Part shown: in pieces, positions 7,473 through 14,711 of the stretch | Position numbering within the stretch: the stretch's first letter is position 1 | How the letters are laid out: each line of letters starts with the position of its first letter | Assembly: GCA_049800095.1 (NCBI GenBank) | Contig: JBARJD010000020.1 | Location: 1-20,401 of the forward strand | Source of the DNA: JAKIWV01 sp049800095 | GTDB taxonomy: Archaea > Thermoplasmatota > Thermoplasmata > Lutacidiplasmatales > UBA184 | Reading direction: 5' to 3' | Length of the DNA stretch: 20,401 nt | The notes under the pieces: model-generated | Databases searched by the model: none | What the model was told of the DNA's origin: nothing | The model's input: the letters and a program-made list of their open reading frames with translations, nothing else | Translations under genes and position numbers: made by a program

Positions 7473-8996
7473 ATGCGATTCGCGCTGGACCGTCGAGAGG
7501 CTACTCAGGGAACTGTCGATGCGATTGCCGTAGGGCTGCCGGAACGCGCCGAGAAAGAGGATGCGTTCCCTCGCGCTCTGGCGAGGGAGGACCAAGCCTT
7601 TGGGAAGGCCCTCTCCGCCGCCTGGGAACGGCGGGAGATCCGAGGCAAACGCAAAGAGGTCACCGTCTTTCATCGGCCCGACGGGAAGGGACGCCTGCTC
7701 GTCGTCGGCCTCGGCGCGCGGACCCTGGTCGACCTCGAGACCATCCGGAACGCGGCCGCCGAGGTCGTGCGCGCCCTGAAGGGCCGCGGCGCCCGGACGC
7801 TCGGCTTCAAGCTCGCGTCGTTCACGAACGAGCGGATCCCGGCCGAAACCGCCGTCCGCTCCCTGGTGGACGGGGCGGCCCTGGGTGGCTACGAATTCCT
7901 GCGGTACAAGACGTCTCACGAAGGCAAGATCGAGGACGCCACGATTTTCCTCGGTGAGGAGGCGGCCCGCGAGGAGGCGCCGCTCCGCAAGGCCATGGAG
8001 CAGGAAGAAACCCTCGTGGAGACGGTCCTCTGGACCCGCGACATTGCCAACGTACCGGCCGACACTGCCACGCCCGAGTGGCTCGCCGAGCAGGCCCGGG
8101 GCCTCGCCAAGGAGTACAACGTCAAGGTGACCGTCTTCGACGAGAAGAAGCTCGCCGAGATGAACTGCGGCGGGATCCTCGGGGTGGGGAGCGGGAGCTC
8201 CCACCCGCCCCGCCTCATCATCCTCGAATACGGCGGCGGAGCCCGGAGCGGCAAGACCGTGGCCGTGGTCGGAAAGGGGATCACCTTCGACTCGGGCGGG
8301 ATCTCGATCAAGCCGGCGGCGGGCATGTCGGCGATGAAGTACGACAAATCCGGCGCCTGCGCGGTGCTCGGCGTCGTTCGAGCCGCCGCCGCCCTCAGGG
8401 TCCCCCCCCGCGTCATCGGGGTCATGGCCTGCGCCGAGAACCTGCCCGGACCGACCGCCTACCGGCCGGGGGATGTTCTCCGCACGCACACCGGGAAGAC
8501 GATCGAGGTGCTCAACACCGATGCGGAGGGACGGGTCGTCCTGTCCGACGCGCTCGGCTACGTCGTCGAAAAGTACCACCCGGACCAGGTGATCGACATG
8601 GCCACGCTCACCGGTGCCTGCGTGGTCGCGCTCGGGCCGGATATCGCAGGCCTTATGTCGAACGACGATGCCCTCGCGCTGGCGTTGGTCGACGCGTCCC
8701 ATCAGACGGGGGAGCAGATCTGGAGGTTGCCCGTTACGGATACCCACCGCGACATGGTCAAGAGCGACATCGGGGATGTTCGCAACTCCACCGAGATGCG
8801 GGTGGGTGGGGCGCTAACGGCGGCCGCCTTCCTCGAAGCGTTTGTCGGGGGCACGGCCTGGGCCCACCTCGACATCGCCGGGCCGGCCTACAACGAGGGT
8901 CCCACGACCCGGTACGCCCCTTCCTACTTCAACCGGGGCGCGACCGCGTTCGGCGTCCGATTGGTGACCCGGTACCTGATGACGGTGCCCCGATAG
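7473..8996 (+). CDS. pepA: Leucyl aminopeptidase, M17 family
   Basis: Cytosolic two-metal exopeptidase that removes N-terminal residues, finishing intracellular protein turnover. Length is 507 residues, normal for the family. The N-terminal macrodomain-like half (about 1-170) is followed by the catalytic domain. The metal and catalytic residues are all present: KGITFDSGG with Lys268 and Asp273, Lys280 in GGISIK, Asp291 in MKYDKSG, and NTDAEGR with Asp350, Glu352 and Arg354. The ATG lies 33 bp after sepF and just behind a hairpin. No TATA element sits at the right distance, so it may be transcribed with sepF. It converges on herA, with 18 bp between the stops. M17 peptidases are commoner in bacteria, so an ancient lateral origin is possible, but nothing in base composition marks it as foreign. 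Confidence 0.95.
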   Translation: MRFALDRREATQGTVDAIAVGLPERAEKEDAFPRALAREDQAFGKALSAAWERREIRGKRKEVTVFHRPDGKGRLLVVGLGARTLVDLETIRNAAAEVVRALKGRGARTLGFKLASFTNERIPAETAVRSLVDGAALGGYEFLRYKTSHEGKIEDATIFLGEEAAREEAPLRKAMEQEETLVETVLWTRDIANVPADTATPEWLAEQARGLAKEYNVKVTVFDEKKLAEMNCGGILGVGSGSSHPPRLIILEYGGGARSGKTVAVVGKGITFDSGGISIKPAAGMSAMKYDKSGACAVLGVVRAAAALRVPPRVIGVMACAENLPGPTAYRPGDVLRTHTGKTIEVLNTDAEGRVVLSDALGYVVEKYHPDQVIDMATLTGACVVALGPDIAGLMSNDDALALALVDASHQTGEQIWRLPVTDTHRDMVKSDIGDVRNSTEMRVGGALTAAAFLEAFVGGTAWAHLDIAGPAYNEGPTTRYAPSYFNRGATAFGVRLVTRYLMTVPR

Positions 8997-9014
8997 GCCC
9001 GACGACGCGGAGTG

Positions 9015-10463
9015 TCAGTTCGGGACCACGCGCACGCTCTCGCCTCCGTGCCGCGTCGCCCGGGGCCGCACCTCGCAGAAGAGCGGGGTGTGATACCCGC
9101 CGCCGGTCACGAGGGCCGTGCCCACCGGGAGTCCCTGGATCATCTCGGTCATCCCCGGGGTCAGTCCTTCGATCGACTGGGCGATCGCCTTCAGGTCGAG
9201 CGGGTTGGTGACCTGCAGGATCAGTTGCGTGTTGCACTGGGACAGGACGGTCTTGTCGATCCGTGCCGCTCGCTGAGTGACGACGCACAGTCCGAGGCCG
9301 AACTTCCGCCCCTCGCTCGCGATGTTCTTGAGGATCCGCGAGCAACTGGCCGTGCCCTGCTGCGGGGCGAAGTTGTGGGCCTCTTCAATGACGAGGAAAA
9401 GGGGCGGGACCTTGTTCTTCTTCCGGCTCTCGAACAGCGTCGTGGCGATGCGGCCCACGACGAGCTCCTGCACATCGGGCGCCACTCCCCGGAGGTTCAC
9501 GAGGCTGGCTTTGCCCTCCTGCACGAGCTCGGAGAGGCTCGTCCCCTGCGGCGCGAGGAGTTTCGTCTGGTCCACGTACTCGAGCCGCTCGTGGAGCGTC
9601 TCCAGGATGGCGCCCTCCCCGTGCTCGGCGGCCCGGATCAGGTCCTTGATGGTGTAATCCGGGTTCCCGGCCTGCACCTCCTCGAGGAGCTTGCGGAGCG
9701 GCCCGAGGAAATTCTTGATGTTGGTCAGACCCATGAACACGAGCAGGTCGCGCGGGTCGAGGTGGCGGAGGGAGAACGTCAGCGGTTTCGCGCTCGTGTT
9801 GAGGGTCACGTCGGGCGAGAATTCCAGGATCCGGCTGGCAAATCCCTGCGCGTCGACGTGGAACCGCTCGCTGTGCCCGTTCTTGTCGCTCGCGAAGCGG
9901 AGGGACCCGTACTCGCCGTGCGGGTCGATGATGACGCACGTGACCTTGTGCCGAAGCAGTTCCTCCACGATCACCCCGAGGAGGTAGCTCTTCCCGCCGC
10001 CGGTCTTCGCCAGGACCGACATGTGGCGCTGAAACAGCGCGTTGATGTCGAGCTCGACGCGCAGCGAATGGCCCCGAAGGAGTCCGACATAGGCTCCGGA
10101 GTTCGCATGCTTCTTGAGCCCCAGCACCTCGGCGATCAGGGTCTCCTCGGCGCGGAAGACCTTGGCGCCAGATCGAAACGGGATCGTCGGCACCTTGACG
10201 GGGCCCCCGTCCTCCCGGTAGCCGATCACCTGAACGATACCGATCAAGTTCTCATGGATCGGTGTCTCCGCCCCGCGGGCCAATCCGTCGGCGCGGTCCA
10301 TGTCCAGATCGCTCTTCCGGCGTAGATTGTCCAACTGGCAGAGGACAAGTCCGTGCAGCTCGTCTTCCACCGCGAGGTAGTCTCCTCTCTCGATGGGACG
10401 ATTCAGGCTGAGCTGGAACTGCCCGAGCCCGACATCGCCGAAGATGCGTCCGACCTCGTCCAC
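9015..10463 (-). CDS. herA: HerA-type DNA translocase/helicase ATPase
   Basis: Hexameric FtsK/HerA-superfamily ATPase. In archaea HerA pairs with the nuclease NurA and with Mre11-Rad50 in end resection during double-strand-break repair. The 482-residue protein has an N-terminal HAS-barrel (VGRIFGD, RGDYLAVEDE), Walker A AKTGGGKS (152-159), Walker B LFLVIEEAH (355-363) and the motif CVVTQRAARI (393-402). The C-terminal VGTALVTGG is also typical. The start is GTG with no visible Shine-Dalgarno site; a 7-bp inverted repeat abuts it. nurA, mre11 and rad50, often adjacent, are not in the window, so this copy stands alone. A different HerA-like ATPase function cannot be excluded, but the domain order is that of true HerA. 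Confidence 0.9.
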   Translation of the reverse strand: MDEVGRIFGDVGLGQFQLSLNRPIERGDYLAVEDELHGLVLCQLDNLRRKSDLDMDRADGLARGAETPIHENLIGIVQVIGYREDGGPVKVPTIPFRSGAKVFRAEETLIAEVLGLKKHANSGAYVGLLRGHSLRVELDINALFQRHMSVLAKTGGGKSYLLGVIVEELLRHKVTCVIIDPHGEYGSLRFASDKNGHSERFHVDAQGFASRILEFSPDVTLNTSAKPLTFSLRHLDPRDLLVFMGLTNIKNFLGPLRKLLEEVQAGNPDYTIKDLIRAAEHGEGAILETLHERLEYVDQTKLLAPQGTSLSELVQEGKASLVNLRGVAPDVQELVVGRIATTLFESRKKNKVPPLFLVIEEAHNFAPQQGTASCSRILKNIASEGRKFGLGLCVVTQRAARIDKTVLSQCNTQLILQVTNPLDLKAIAQSIEGLTPGMTEMIQGLPVGTALVTGGGYHTPLFCEVRPRATRHGGESVRVVPN

Positions 10464-10489
10464 GAACGGTGCGAGCGGGGGGACCGTTC
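10464..10489 (-). promoter_or_regulatory. Inverted repeat abutting the herA start codon
   Basis: The arms gaacggt (10464-10470) and accgttc (10483-10489) are perfect 7-bp complements around a 12-nt loop. The repeat ends directly at the herA GTG (10463). It could be an mRNA hairpin masking the start or an operator site. No Shine-Dalgarno sequence was seen for herA. Confidence 0.35.
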
Positions 10490-10581
10490 ATTAGCTTGCC
10501 GTGGGACAGGAAGCGTTCCCTCCGCCGGGGAAGGGACGTCCGGTCGCCGGTGCGTCGACCACGGGGTCGCCGAAGGCAAGA

Positions 10582-10590
10582 GCTTAAATT
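10582..10590 (+). promoter_or_regulatory. TATA element in the herA / COG1340 divergent gap
   Basis: GCTTAAATT is placed so that transcription of the coiled-coil gene would start near 10612, leaving a leader of about 35 nt. Read on the other strand it is AATTTAAGC, which could also serve herA with a leader of about 97 nt. The rest of the 183-bp gap holds no recognisable gene. Confidence 0.45.
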
Positions 10591-10646
10591 GGCCTCCTCT
10601 GTCGAACGCCGTCCCGGCGGTACTTCTCGATCCCGGGCGGTGACTC

Positions 10647-11516
10647 TTGGCCGACGCCGTCGAAGAACTGGAACGGAAACGCGCCGAGTCGAATGCGCGG
10701 GCCGACGAGCATCGGGCGACACGCGACAAGTTCAACGCCGAGGCCCGGAACTGGGCGGAGAAGCGCGCTCAGGTCATCGATGAGCTGAGAGGCAAGAGCA
10801 GCGACGCGCAGGCGCACCGTCGTCAGCGGGACGAGTTCAACGAGCAGGTCAAGGAGGCCAAGCGACTCCGCGACGAATACAACCGGAAGCTCCAGGAACT
10901 CTCCGACCGCGCCCAGGAGCTGAAGCGTAGTCGCGCGCCGAGGCCGGGCGCCGTCCCCACCTGGAAGCTCCGGAAGGACCTGAAGGAACTCGAGTTCCGC
11001 CACATGACCAGCGCCCTCACCGACGAGAAGGAGAAAGCGCTGATCGCGGAGATGAAACGGCTCGAGCAGCAGATCCGGGAACAGGACGACCAGTACCGGG
11101 CGGATCCCGAGATCAACACCGTCCTCACCGAGGTCACCGAGGCGAAGAAGCTGGCCGAGGAGAACCACGCCCTGGTGGGCCAGCTGGCGGACTCCGCGCA
11201 ACGAGAACACGAGGCGATGGTCACGCTCTACGAGCAGGTCGACGAACTCCGCCGGCAGGCGGACGAGGTCCAAGCGAAACTGCTCGAAGTGAAGGCGCAG
11301 GCCGACGAGGAGCACCGGGCCCACATCGCGGCCATTGAGGAGGTCCGCGACATCGAGAAAATGCTCCACGCCGCGCGCGGCGGACGCGGCCCGGGCGGCG
11401 CTTCGACCGAACCGCAGGAGCCGGCCAAGGAGGAGGACTTCCTGGCCCGGCTCAAGAAGGGCGAGAAGGTCTCGACCGAGGATTTACTCCACCTCCAGAA
11501 GTCCGGGCACCGATAA
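10647..11516 (+). CDS. COG1340-type archaeal coiled-coil protein
   Basis: A 289-residue, highly charged protein of the widespread but uncharacterised archaeal coiled-coil family (COG1340). Two long heptad-rich helices are visible, about 1-95 and 115-245, broken near residues 96-108 by a Pro/Gly segment (RAPRPGAVPTW). The second part starts with the conserved WKLRKDLKELEF. The C-terminal block EEDFLARLKKGEKVSTEDLL is a family signature. The start is TTG with GGTGA 3 nt upstream; no better start exists. Members are sometimes annotated as phosphoserine phosphatase or chromosome-segregation proteins on weak grounds; no catalytic or Walker motif is present here. A HAD-like gene follows after 25 bp, probably in the same transcript. 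Confidence 0.8.
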   Translation: MADAVEELERKRAESNARADEHRATRDKFNAEARNWAEKRAQVIDELRGKSSDAQAHRRQRDEFNEQVKEAKRLRDEYNRKLQELSDRAQELKRSRAPRPGAVPTWKLRKDLKELEFRHMTSALTDEKEKALIAEMKRLEQQIREQDDQYRADPEINTVLTEVTEAKKLAEENHALVGQLADSAQREHEAMVTLYEQVDELRRQADEVQAKLLEVKAQADEEHRAHIAAIEEVRDIEKMLHAARGGRGPGGASTEPQEPAKEEDFLARLKKGEKVSTEDLLHLQKSGHR

Positions 11517-11541
11517 GACCCGGCTCGGCGTATCGGGAGGC

Positions 11542-12267
11542 ATGACGCTCCGCGTCGTACTCTGGGATTTCGACGATACGTTGGTCCCGGTGCACACGCT
11601 CGAGCGATGGCAATGGGCCTGGAAGCCACAGGGGCCCCGGCTCAACGAACGGCACGTACGGGCATCGATCCGTGAAGGGTTGCGCCGATGGGACCGGCGA
11701 AGGTGGCAGGGACTCGTGGGCGACTCCCCCTCCGCGGATGCGACCACGTATCACGACGCGCTCCGCGACATGCTCTATGGGATCGCGGGTCGGACGCTTC
11801 CGGACCTCGAGACGGAGGCGGTTCTCGCCCGGTTCCCAAGATATCCAGGACCCATCGAACCGTATCCCGATGTCCGGCCGTGCCTGAACGCACTCAACGC
11901 GCGCGGCCTGAGGATGGCCGTCCTCGTGGGACCCACCGGCTCCCGCGCGCGCGAGCTCCTCGGGCAACTTCGCCTCCTCGACCTGCTCCCGCAGGTCTTC
12001 GGTGAAGCCGCCGAGGAGGCGCGCCCACCGGCGGCCGCTGCCTTTGAGTCGGTCTGCTCGAAACTCGATGTCGCTCGGGACGAGACCGCATTCGTAGGAG
12101 ACCTTTTCTGGAGCGACGTCCGCGCCGCCGGACGCGCGGGCCTTCGAGGGATCTTGTTGGACCGTAACGAGTGGTGGTCCCGGGTCGAGTCGACTCGGAT
12201 CCGCTCTTTGTCGGAGCTGCCGGACCAACTCTCCGCCCCGGTGCAGGCGCCGGCTAGCGGCACCTAG
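11542..12267 (+). CDS. HAD-superfamily hydrolase-like protein with altered core motifs
   Basis: Rossmann-fold HAD protein of 241 residues; HAD enzymes usually hydrolyse phosphate esters of small metabolites through an aspartyl-phosphate intermediate. Motif I is intact (DFDDTL, Asp9 and Asp11), as is motif IV (VGDLFWSD, Asp187 and Asp192). Motif II, normally a Ser/Thr after a hydrophobic strand, reads AVLVGPTGS, and the motif III lysine (usually KPDP) reads EARPP with no lysine in place. Activity may be altered. A helical cap fills about 20-105. ATG 11542 closely follows GGGAGG. The frame is open upstream into the coiled-coil gene, but that part is not HAD. Substrate cannot be named. Confidence 0.75.
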   Translation: MTLRVVLWDFDDTLVPVHTLERWQWAWKPQGPRLNERHVRASIREGLRRWDRRRWQGLVGDSPSADATTYHDALRDMLYGIAGRTLPDLETEAVLARFPRYPGPIEPYPDVRPCLNALNARGLRMAVLVGPTGSRARELLGQLRLLDLLPQVFGEAAEEARPPAAAAFESVCSKLDVARDETAFVGDLFWSDVRAAGRAGLRGILLDRNEWWSRVESTRIRSLSELPDQLSAPVQAPASGT

Positions 12268-12352
12268 GAGCCGTCGACCGGCCCTTCGGTACCATAGAAC
12301 CCGTCAGGACGACCGCGAGAATTTGTGAGGCCCTCCGTCCGGGGAAAACCTC

Positions 12353-12359
12353 TTTATAG
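12353..12359 (+). promoter_or_regulatory. Strong TATA box and BRE for the V4R operon
   Basis: TTTATAG preceded by a purine-rich BRE-like GGGGAAAA (12341-12348) is the clearest promoter in the window. Transcription about 26 bp downstream would start near 12381-12383. That is after the first in-frame ATG (12366) and 4-6 nt before the ATG at 12387. The gap 12268-12350 before it holds nothing I recognise. Confidence 0.7.
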
Positions 12360-12386
12360 CCTCCGATGGGGTGCGGCGCCGTCGCC

Positions 12387-12791
12387 ATGCGCTACGTGAA
12401 ACTTAACCAGGGCGAGTTGCACAAGGTCAATGACCTCTACGAGGGGGTCATGTCCCACGCCTGCCACGGGCTGTTCTTCAAGGAAGGTTCCGTTATCGGG
12501 TCCGATATGGCCGAGGAGGCGCTCAAGGACCGGGCGCATTTCCACGACCGAGCGGCCGAAATATTGAAAGAGCGGGGCTGGATTGAGGGCATAACCTTCC
12601 GAGACCAGGAGGTCTCGGTCAAAGGGTCGATCGAGGCCGTCCCTGGAAGCGATATTCCGACCTGCCACCGGCTGCGGGGAATCCTTCGCGAGTTGTACGA
12701 ACGTTTTAAGGGCACCCGCGTTAAGTGTACCGAAGAGGTCTGCGCGAGTCAGAATCAACCCGAGTGTCGTTTTCGTATCGAGGAAATGTAG
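12387..12791 (+). CDS. V4R (4-vinyl reductase-like) domain protein
   Basis: A single-domain, 134-residue protein. V4R domains are small-molecule or sensory modules related to the bacteriochlorophyll protein BchJ and to the Bet3 subunits of eukaryotic TRAPP. The C-terminal signature is clear: TEEVCASQNQPECRFRIEE with Cys119 and Cys127, plus Cys93-His94 and LRGILREL before it. Other cysteines are at 26 and 114; Cys/His positions could bind a metal. ATG 12387 is chosen over ATG 12366 because the TATA box predicts initiation near 12382, which makes the message nearly leaderless. The Roadblock gene follows after 15 bp, so the two products probably act together. The ligand is unknown. Confidence 0.82.
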   Translation: MRYVKLNQGELHKVNDLYEGVMSHACHGLFFKEGSVIGSDMAEEALKDRAHFHDRAAEILKERGWIEGITFRDQEVSVKGSIEAVPGSDIPTCHRLRGILRELYERFKGTRVKCTEEVCASQNQPECRFRIEEM

Positions 12792-12806
12792 GGGAATCCG
12801 GGGAGC

Positions 12807-13166
12807 ATGATGGCAACTGGTAACGTAGGGGCGGTCATCCGAGACCTCAAGACGCGTATCGGCGCACTCGCGACGGCGCTGGTTTCCCGCGATGGGCTAG
12901 TGCTCTACGCCGACGTCCCGGCAGGGGTCTATACCGAGACGTTCGCGATCATGTGCGCCACGATTCTTGGCGCTGCGGCAACGGCCAATACCGAGCTCAA
13001 CCGCTCACCGCCCGAGAAGATCGTGATCGAGGGCAACGACTCGAAGACGATCATCGTCGGCAGCGGCAAGAAAGCCCTCCTCGTCGCCGTCGTCGACCAG
13101 AGCGTGGACACCACGAAGGTGCTCGCCGAGGTCACGAAAGTCGCCGAGCTCGTCAAGACGGGTTAG
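12807..13166 (+). CDS. Roadblock/LC7 domain protein
   Basis: A 119-residue single Roadblock/LC7 domain. In prokaryotes such proteins (MglB type) act as homodimers, often regulating small Ras-like GTPases; in eukaryotes relatives form the Ragulator scaffold and dynein light chains. The fold pattern is visible: helix VIRDLKTRIGALATALVSRDG, strand LVLYADV, a central helix with AIMCATILGAAATANTEL, then strands KIVIEG, KTIIVGS and ALLVAVVD and a C-terminal helix. Two tandem ATGs (12807, 12810) follow GGGGAG; the second has better spacing. No GTPase (MglA/Ras-like) gene lies in the window. It is the middle gene of the V4R operon. Confidence 0.85.
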   Translation: MMATGNVGAVIRDLKTRIGALATALVSRDGLVLYADVPAGVYTETFAIMCATILGAAATANTELNRSPPEKIVIEGNDSKTIIVGSGKKALLVAVVDQSVDTTKVLAEVTKVAELVKTG

Positions 13167-13198
13167 CGCTCTCTGGCCGGCCGCTCTCCAGGGGTTCC

Positions 13199-13510
13199 GT
13201 GGGCGAATCCACCGCCCCGTCGTCGGAGCGGGGCCCGTCAGGAAAGCGACTCCTCCGAAATCTGGCCGAGGGCAAGCGGTTCGAGACGTACGTGGAGCAG
13301 CAGACCCAGGAGATGCGGGTCTGCTTCCTCTGTGACAAGATCTACTATCGGCGGAAGCCGGTGAAACGCGTGGGAGCCCGCTGGGTCTGCATCGACTGCC
13401 TGCGGACCCTCAAAGAGACCCTCGAGACGCTGGACCGCTGGGAGCAGCTTTCGACGCTGCGGGACGAAATGGAAAAGGACGTCCACCGGGCCTGGAAGCC
13501 GGAGCGCTAG
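13199..13510 (+). CDS. Small zinc-ribbon protein of unknown function
   Basis: A 103-residue protein I do not recognise. Its centre has a CFLC ... CIDC pair, a likely four-cysteine zinc site, set in a basic region (YYRRKPVKRVGARW). A charged helix follows (LKETLETLDRWEQL and beyond). The N-terminus is low complexity (Ser/Pro/Gly). The start is GTG 13199, with GGGGT a few bases upstream; the frame is open further back inside the Roadblock gene without homology-like content. It lies 32 bp after the Roadblock gene on the same strand with no separate promoter, so it is probably the third member of that operon. Its stop codon overlaps the stop of the opposing glycosyltransferase in a shared CTAG. 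Confidence 0.7.
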   Translation: MGESTAPSSERGPSGKRLLRNLAEGKRFETYVEQQTQEMRVCFLCDKIYYRRKPVKRVGARWVCIDCLRTLKETLETLDRWEQLSTLRDEMEKDVHRAWKPER

Positions 13511-14397
13511 GACGATTCGCGGGACGCGGGGTCCCCCGCCGGAGCTCCGGCCACGGGGGTGTTCGTCATGGCCGGCGCCGGGCCGGTCAAACGTCGGCCT
13601 CCGCCGGTCACGACCCGCACGAAATATCCCGCCATGGCGGCGACGAATCGTGCCCAGGAGAGCACGCTGCGCTGTCCCTGGAGCAACCGGCGGTATCGGT
13701 AGTTCCCCCAGAGCATTCCGTGCTTTTCGGTGAGCTGCTTGCGGCCATAGCCGTTCCAGAACGCCTGGTACAGGAACCGGACCAACGTCGGGCGCATGCG
13801 GTGGTAGACCATGGCCCCGGGAACGTACCGGATAAGGGCTCCGGTCTGGACGGCGCGCAAGTTGAGGTCGATGTCCTCGGCGGTGATGAAGCGGGGATCG
13901 AATCCGCCGAGCTGAAGGAAGAGGGCGCGGCGGTAGGCCAGATTGCAGGAAGGGAACGTGACGTCGTTCCCTCCCTGGTAGAGCTCCACGCGTTCGAGGT
14001 TCGCGTACGCGGGCCGTCCCACGGCGATGGTCCTTCCCGCCGCGACGAGGGAGTCGGCGAGCCCGTGTCGAAGCTGAGCCAGCCAGTCGGAGTCCGCGAT
14101 GCAGTCGCCGTCAATGAAGGCTAGCCCAGCTCCCCGGGCCTGCCGGGCCCCTTCGTTGCGACCAATGCCTCGTGAGCCGGGGTTCTCGTAGTACCGAACG
14201 ATGCCCGGATGGGCCTGAGCATACCTCTCGACCACGGCCCGCGTCCCATCTCGGGACTCGGCGTCAACGAGGACAATCTCGAAGGGAGGTTCCTGTCGGA
14301 GCAGGCTGTCGAAGAGTTCGGGAAGGTGCGGCGCCTCGTGGCGGACAGTGATGACGATCGAGAGAAAAGGGGGAGGGTTGGGCGGGCTACTTCCCAA
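13507..14397 (-). CDS. Glycosyltransferase family 2
   Basis: A GT-A fold transferase of 296 residues that moves a sugar from a nucleotide or dolichyl-phosphate donor to an acceptor, probably for surface glycans. Visible are the N-terminal LSIVITVRHEAPHL, the strand with LVDAESRDGT (44-52), the metal-binding DGD (96-98) and the acidic AEDID motif (173-177). A basic C-terminal segment with a hydrophobic stretch (about 249-264) may touch the membrane; there are no clear transmembrane helices. The start is TTG 14397, whose codon overlaps the last codons of the PRC-barrel gene by 11 nt; no other start precedes the conserved N-terminus. The substrate is unknown. The sequon-rich surface protein nearby would be a plausible downstream beneficiary, but nothing links them directly. 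Confidence 0.85.
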   Translation of the reverse strand: MGSSPPNPPPFLSIVITVRHEAPHLPELFDSLLRQEPPFEIVLVDAESRDGTRAVVERYAQAHPGIVRYYENPGSRGIGRNEGARQARGAGLAFIDGDCIADSDWLAQLRHGLADSLVAAGRTIAVGRPAYANLERVELYQGGNDVTFPSCNLAYRRALFLQLGGFDPRFITAEDIDLNLRAVQTGALIRYVPGAMVYHRMRPTLVRFLYQAFWNGYGRKQLTEKHGMLWGNYRYRRLLQGQRSVLSWARFVAAMAGYFVRVVTGGGRRLTGPAPAMTNTPVAGAPAGDPASRESS

Positions 14398-14629
14398 GGT
14401 CCATCACGACGACGTCCTTGACCGCGCGCATGCTCTTGAAGGGGAGCACGAGCCGACCCGACGCGTCGGTTTGGAAGAGGCGCGATTCAACGTCCTCACT
14501 CGCCGTGACGAGAACGTGGGCGATCCCGCCGGTCTGCGTGTCGATGACGAAGTTCTCGATCGCGCCCAGGATCTGTCCATCGTTCGTCATTACGGTCTTG
14601 CCGCGGAGCTCGGTAAGGAACTTCCTCAT
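14387..14629 (-). CDS. PRC-barrel domain protein (CdpB-like size)
   Basis: An 80-residue single PRC-barrel. The domain is seen in LTELRGKTVMTNDGQILG, the strand block IENFVIDTQTGGIAHVLV and the ending LPFKSMRAVKDVVVMD. Small archaeal PRC-barrel proteins include CdpB1/CdpB2 of haloarchaea, which bind SepF and help organise FtsZ-based division; others take part in RNA processing or are uncharacterised. The length fits such single-domain proteins, but the paralogue cannot be settled by eye. ATG 14629 lies about 14 nt from the predicted transcript start, with no Shine-Dalgarno site. It is the first gene of a two-gene unit with the glycosyltransferase and diverges from the eL18 ribosomal operon. 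Confidence 0.82.
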   Translation of the reverse strand: MRKFLTELRGKTVMTNDGQILGAIENFVIDTQTGGIAHVLVTASEDVESRLFQTDASGRLVLPFKSMRAVKDVVVMDLGK

Positions 14630-14664
14630 TGAAGGGGCCCTCTGCGGCGAGATGGCGGGGGTCG

Positions 14665-14674
14665 CTATTTAACC
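14665..14674 (-). promoter_or_regulatory. TATA box for the PRC-barrel gene
   Basis: On the minus strand GGTTAAATAG predicts transcription from about 14643 and a leader of about 14 nt to the ATG at 14629. Confidence 0.6.
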
Positions 14675-14711
14675 GTTATTCGGCATTCGCACCCGGAAAT
14701 CACGCCGGGGA

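Noticed and set aside
7278..8747. Long minus-strand open frame of 489 codons
   Set aside because: It is antisense to pepA and sepF, both of which have intact family motifs; such frames are common in GC-rich DNA.
9012..10325. Long plus-strand open frame of 437 codons
   Set aside because: It is the antisense shadow of herA, whose motifs are clear; the shadow product is charged and repetitive with no recognisable domain.
11335..11541. Apparent N-terminal extension of the HAD-like protein
   Set aside because: It is an off-frame reading of the coiled-coil gene; the HAD fold begins at ATG 11542.
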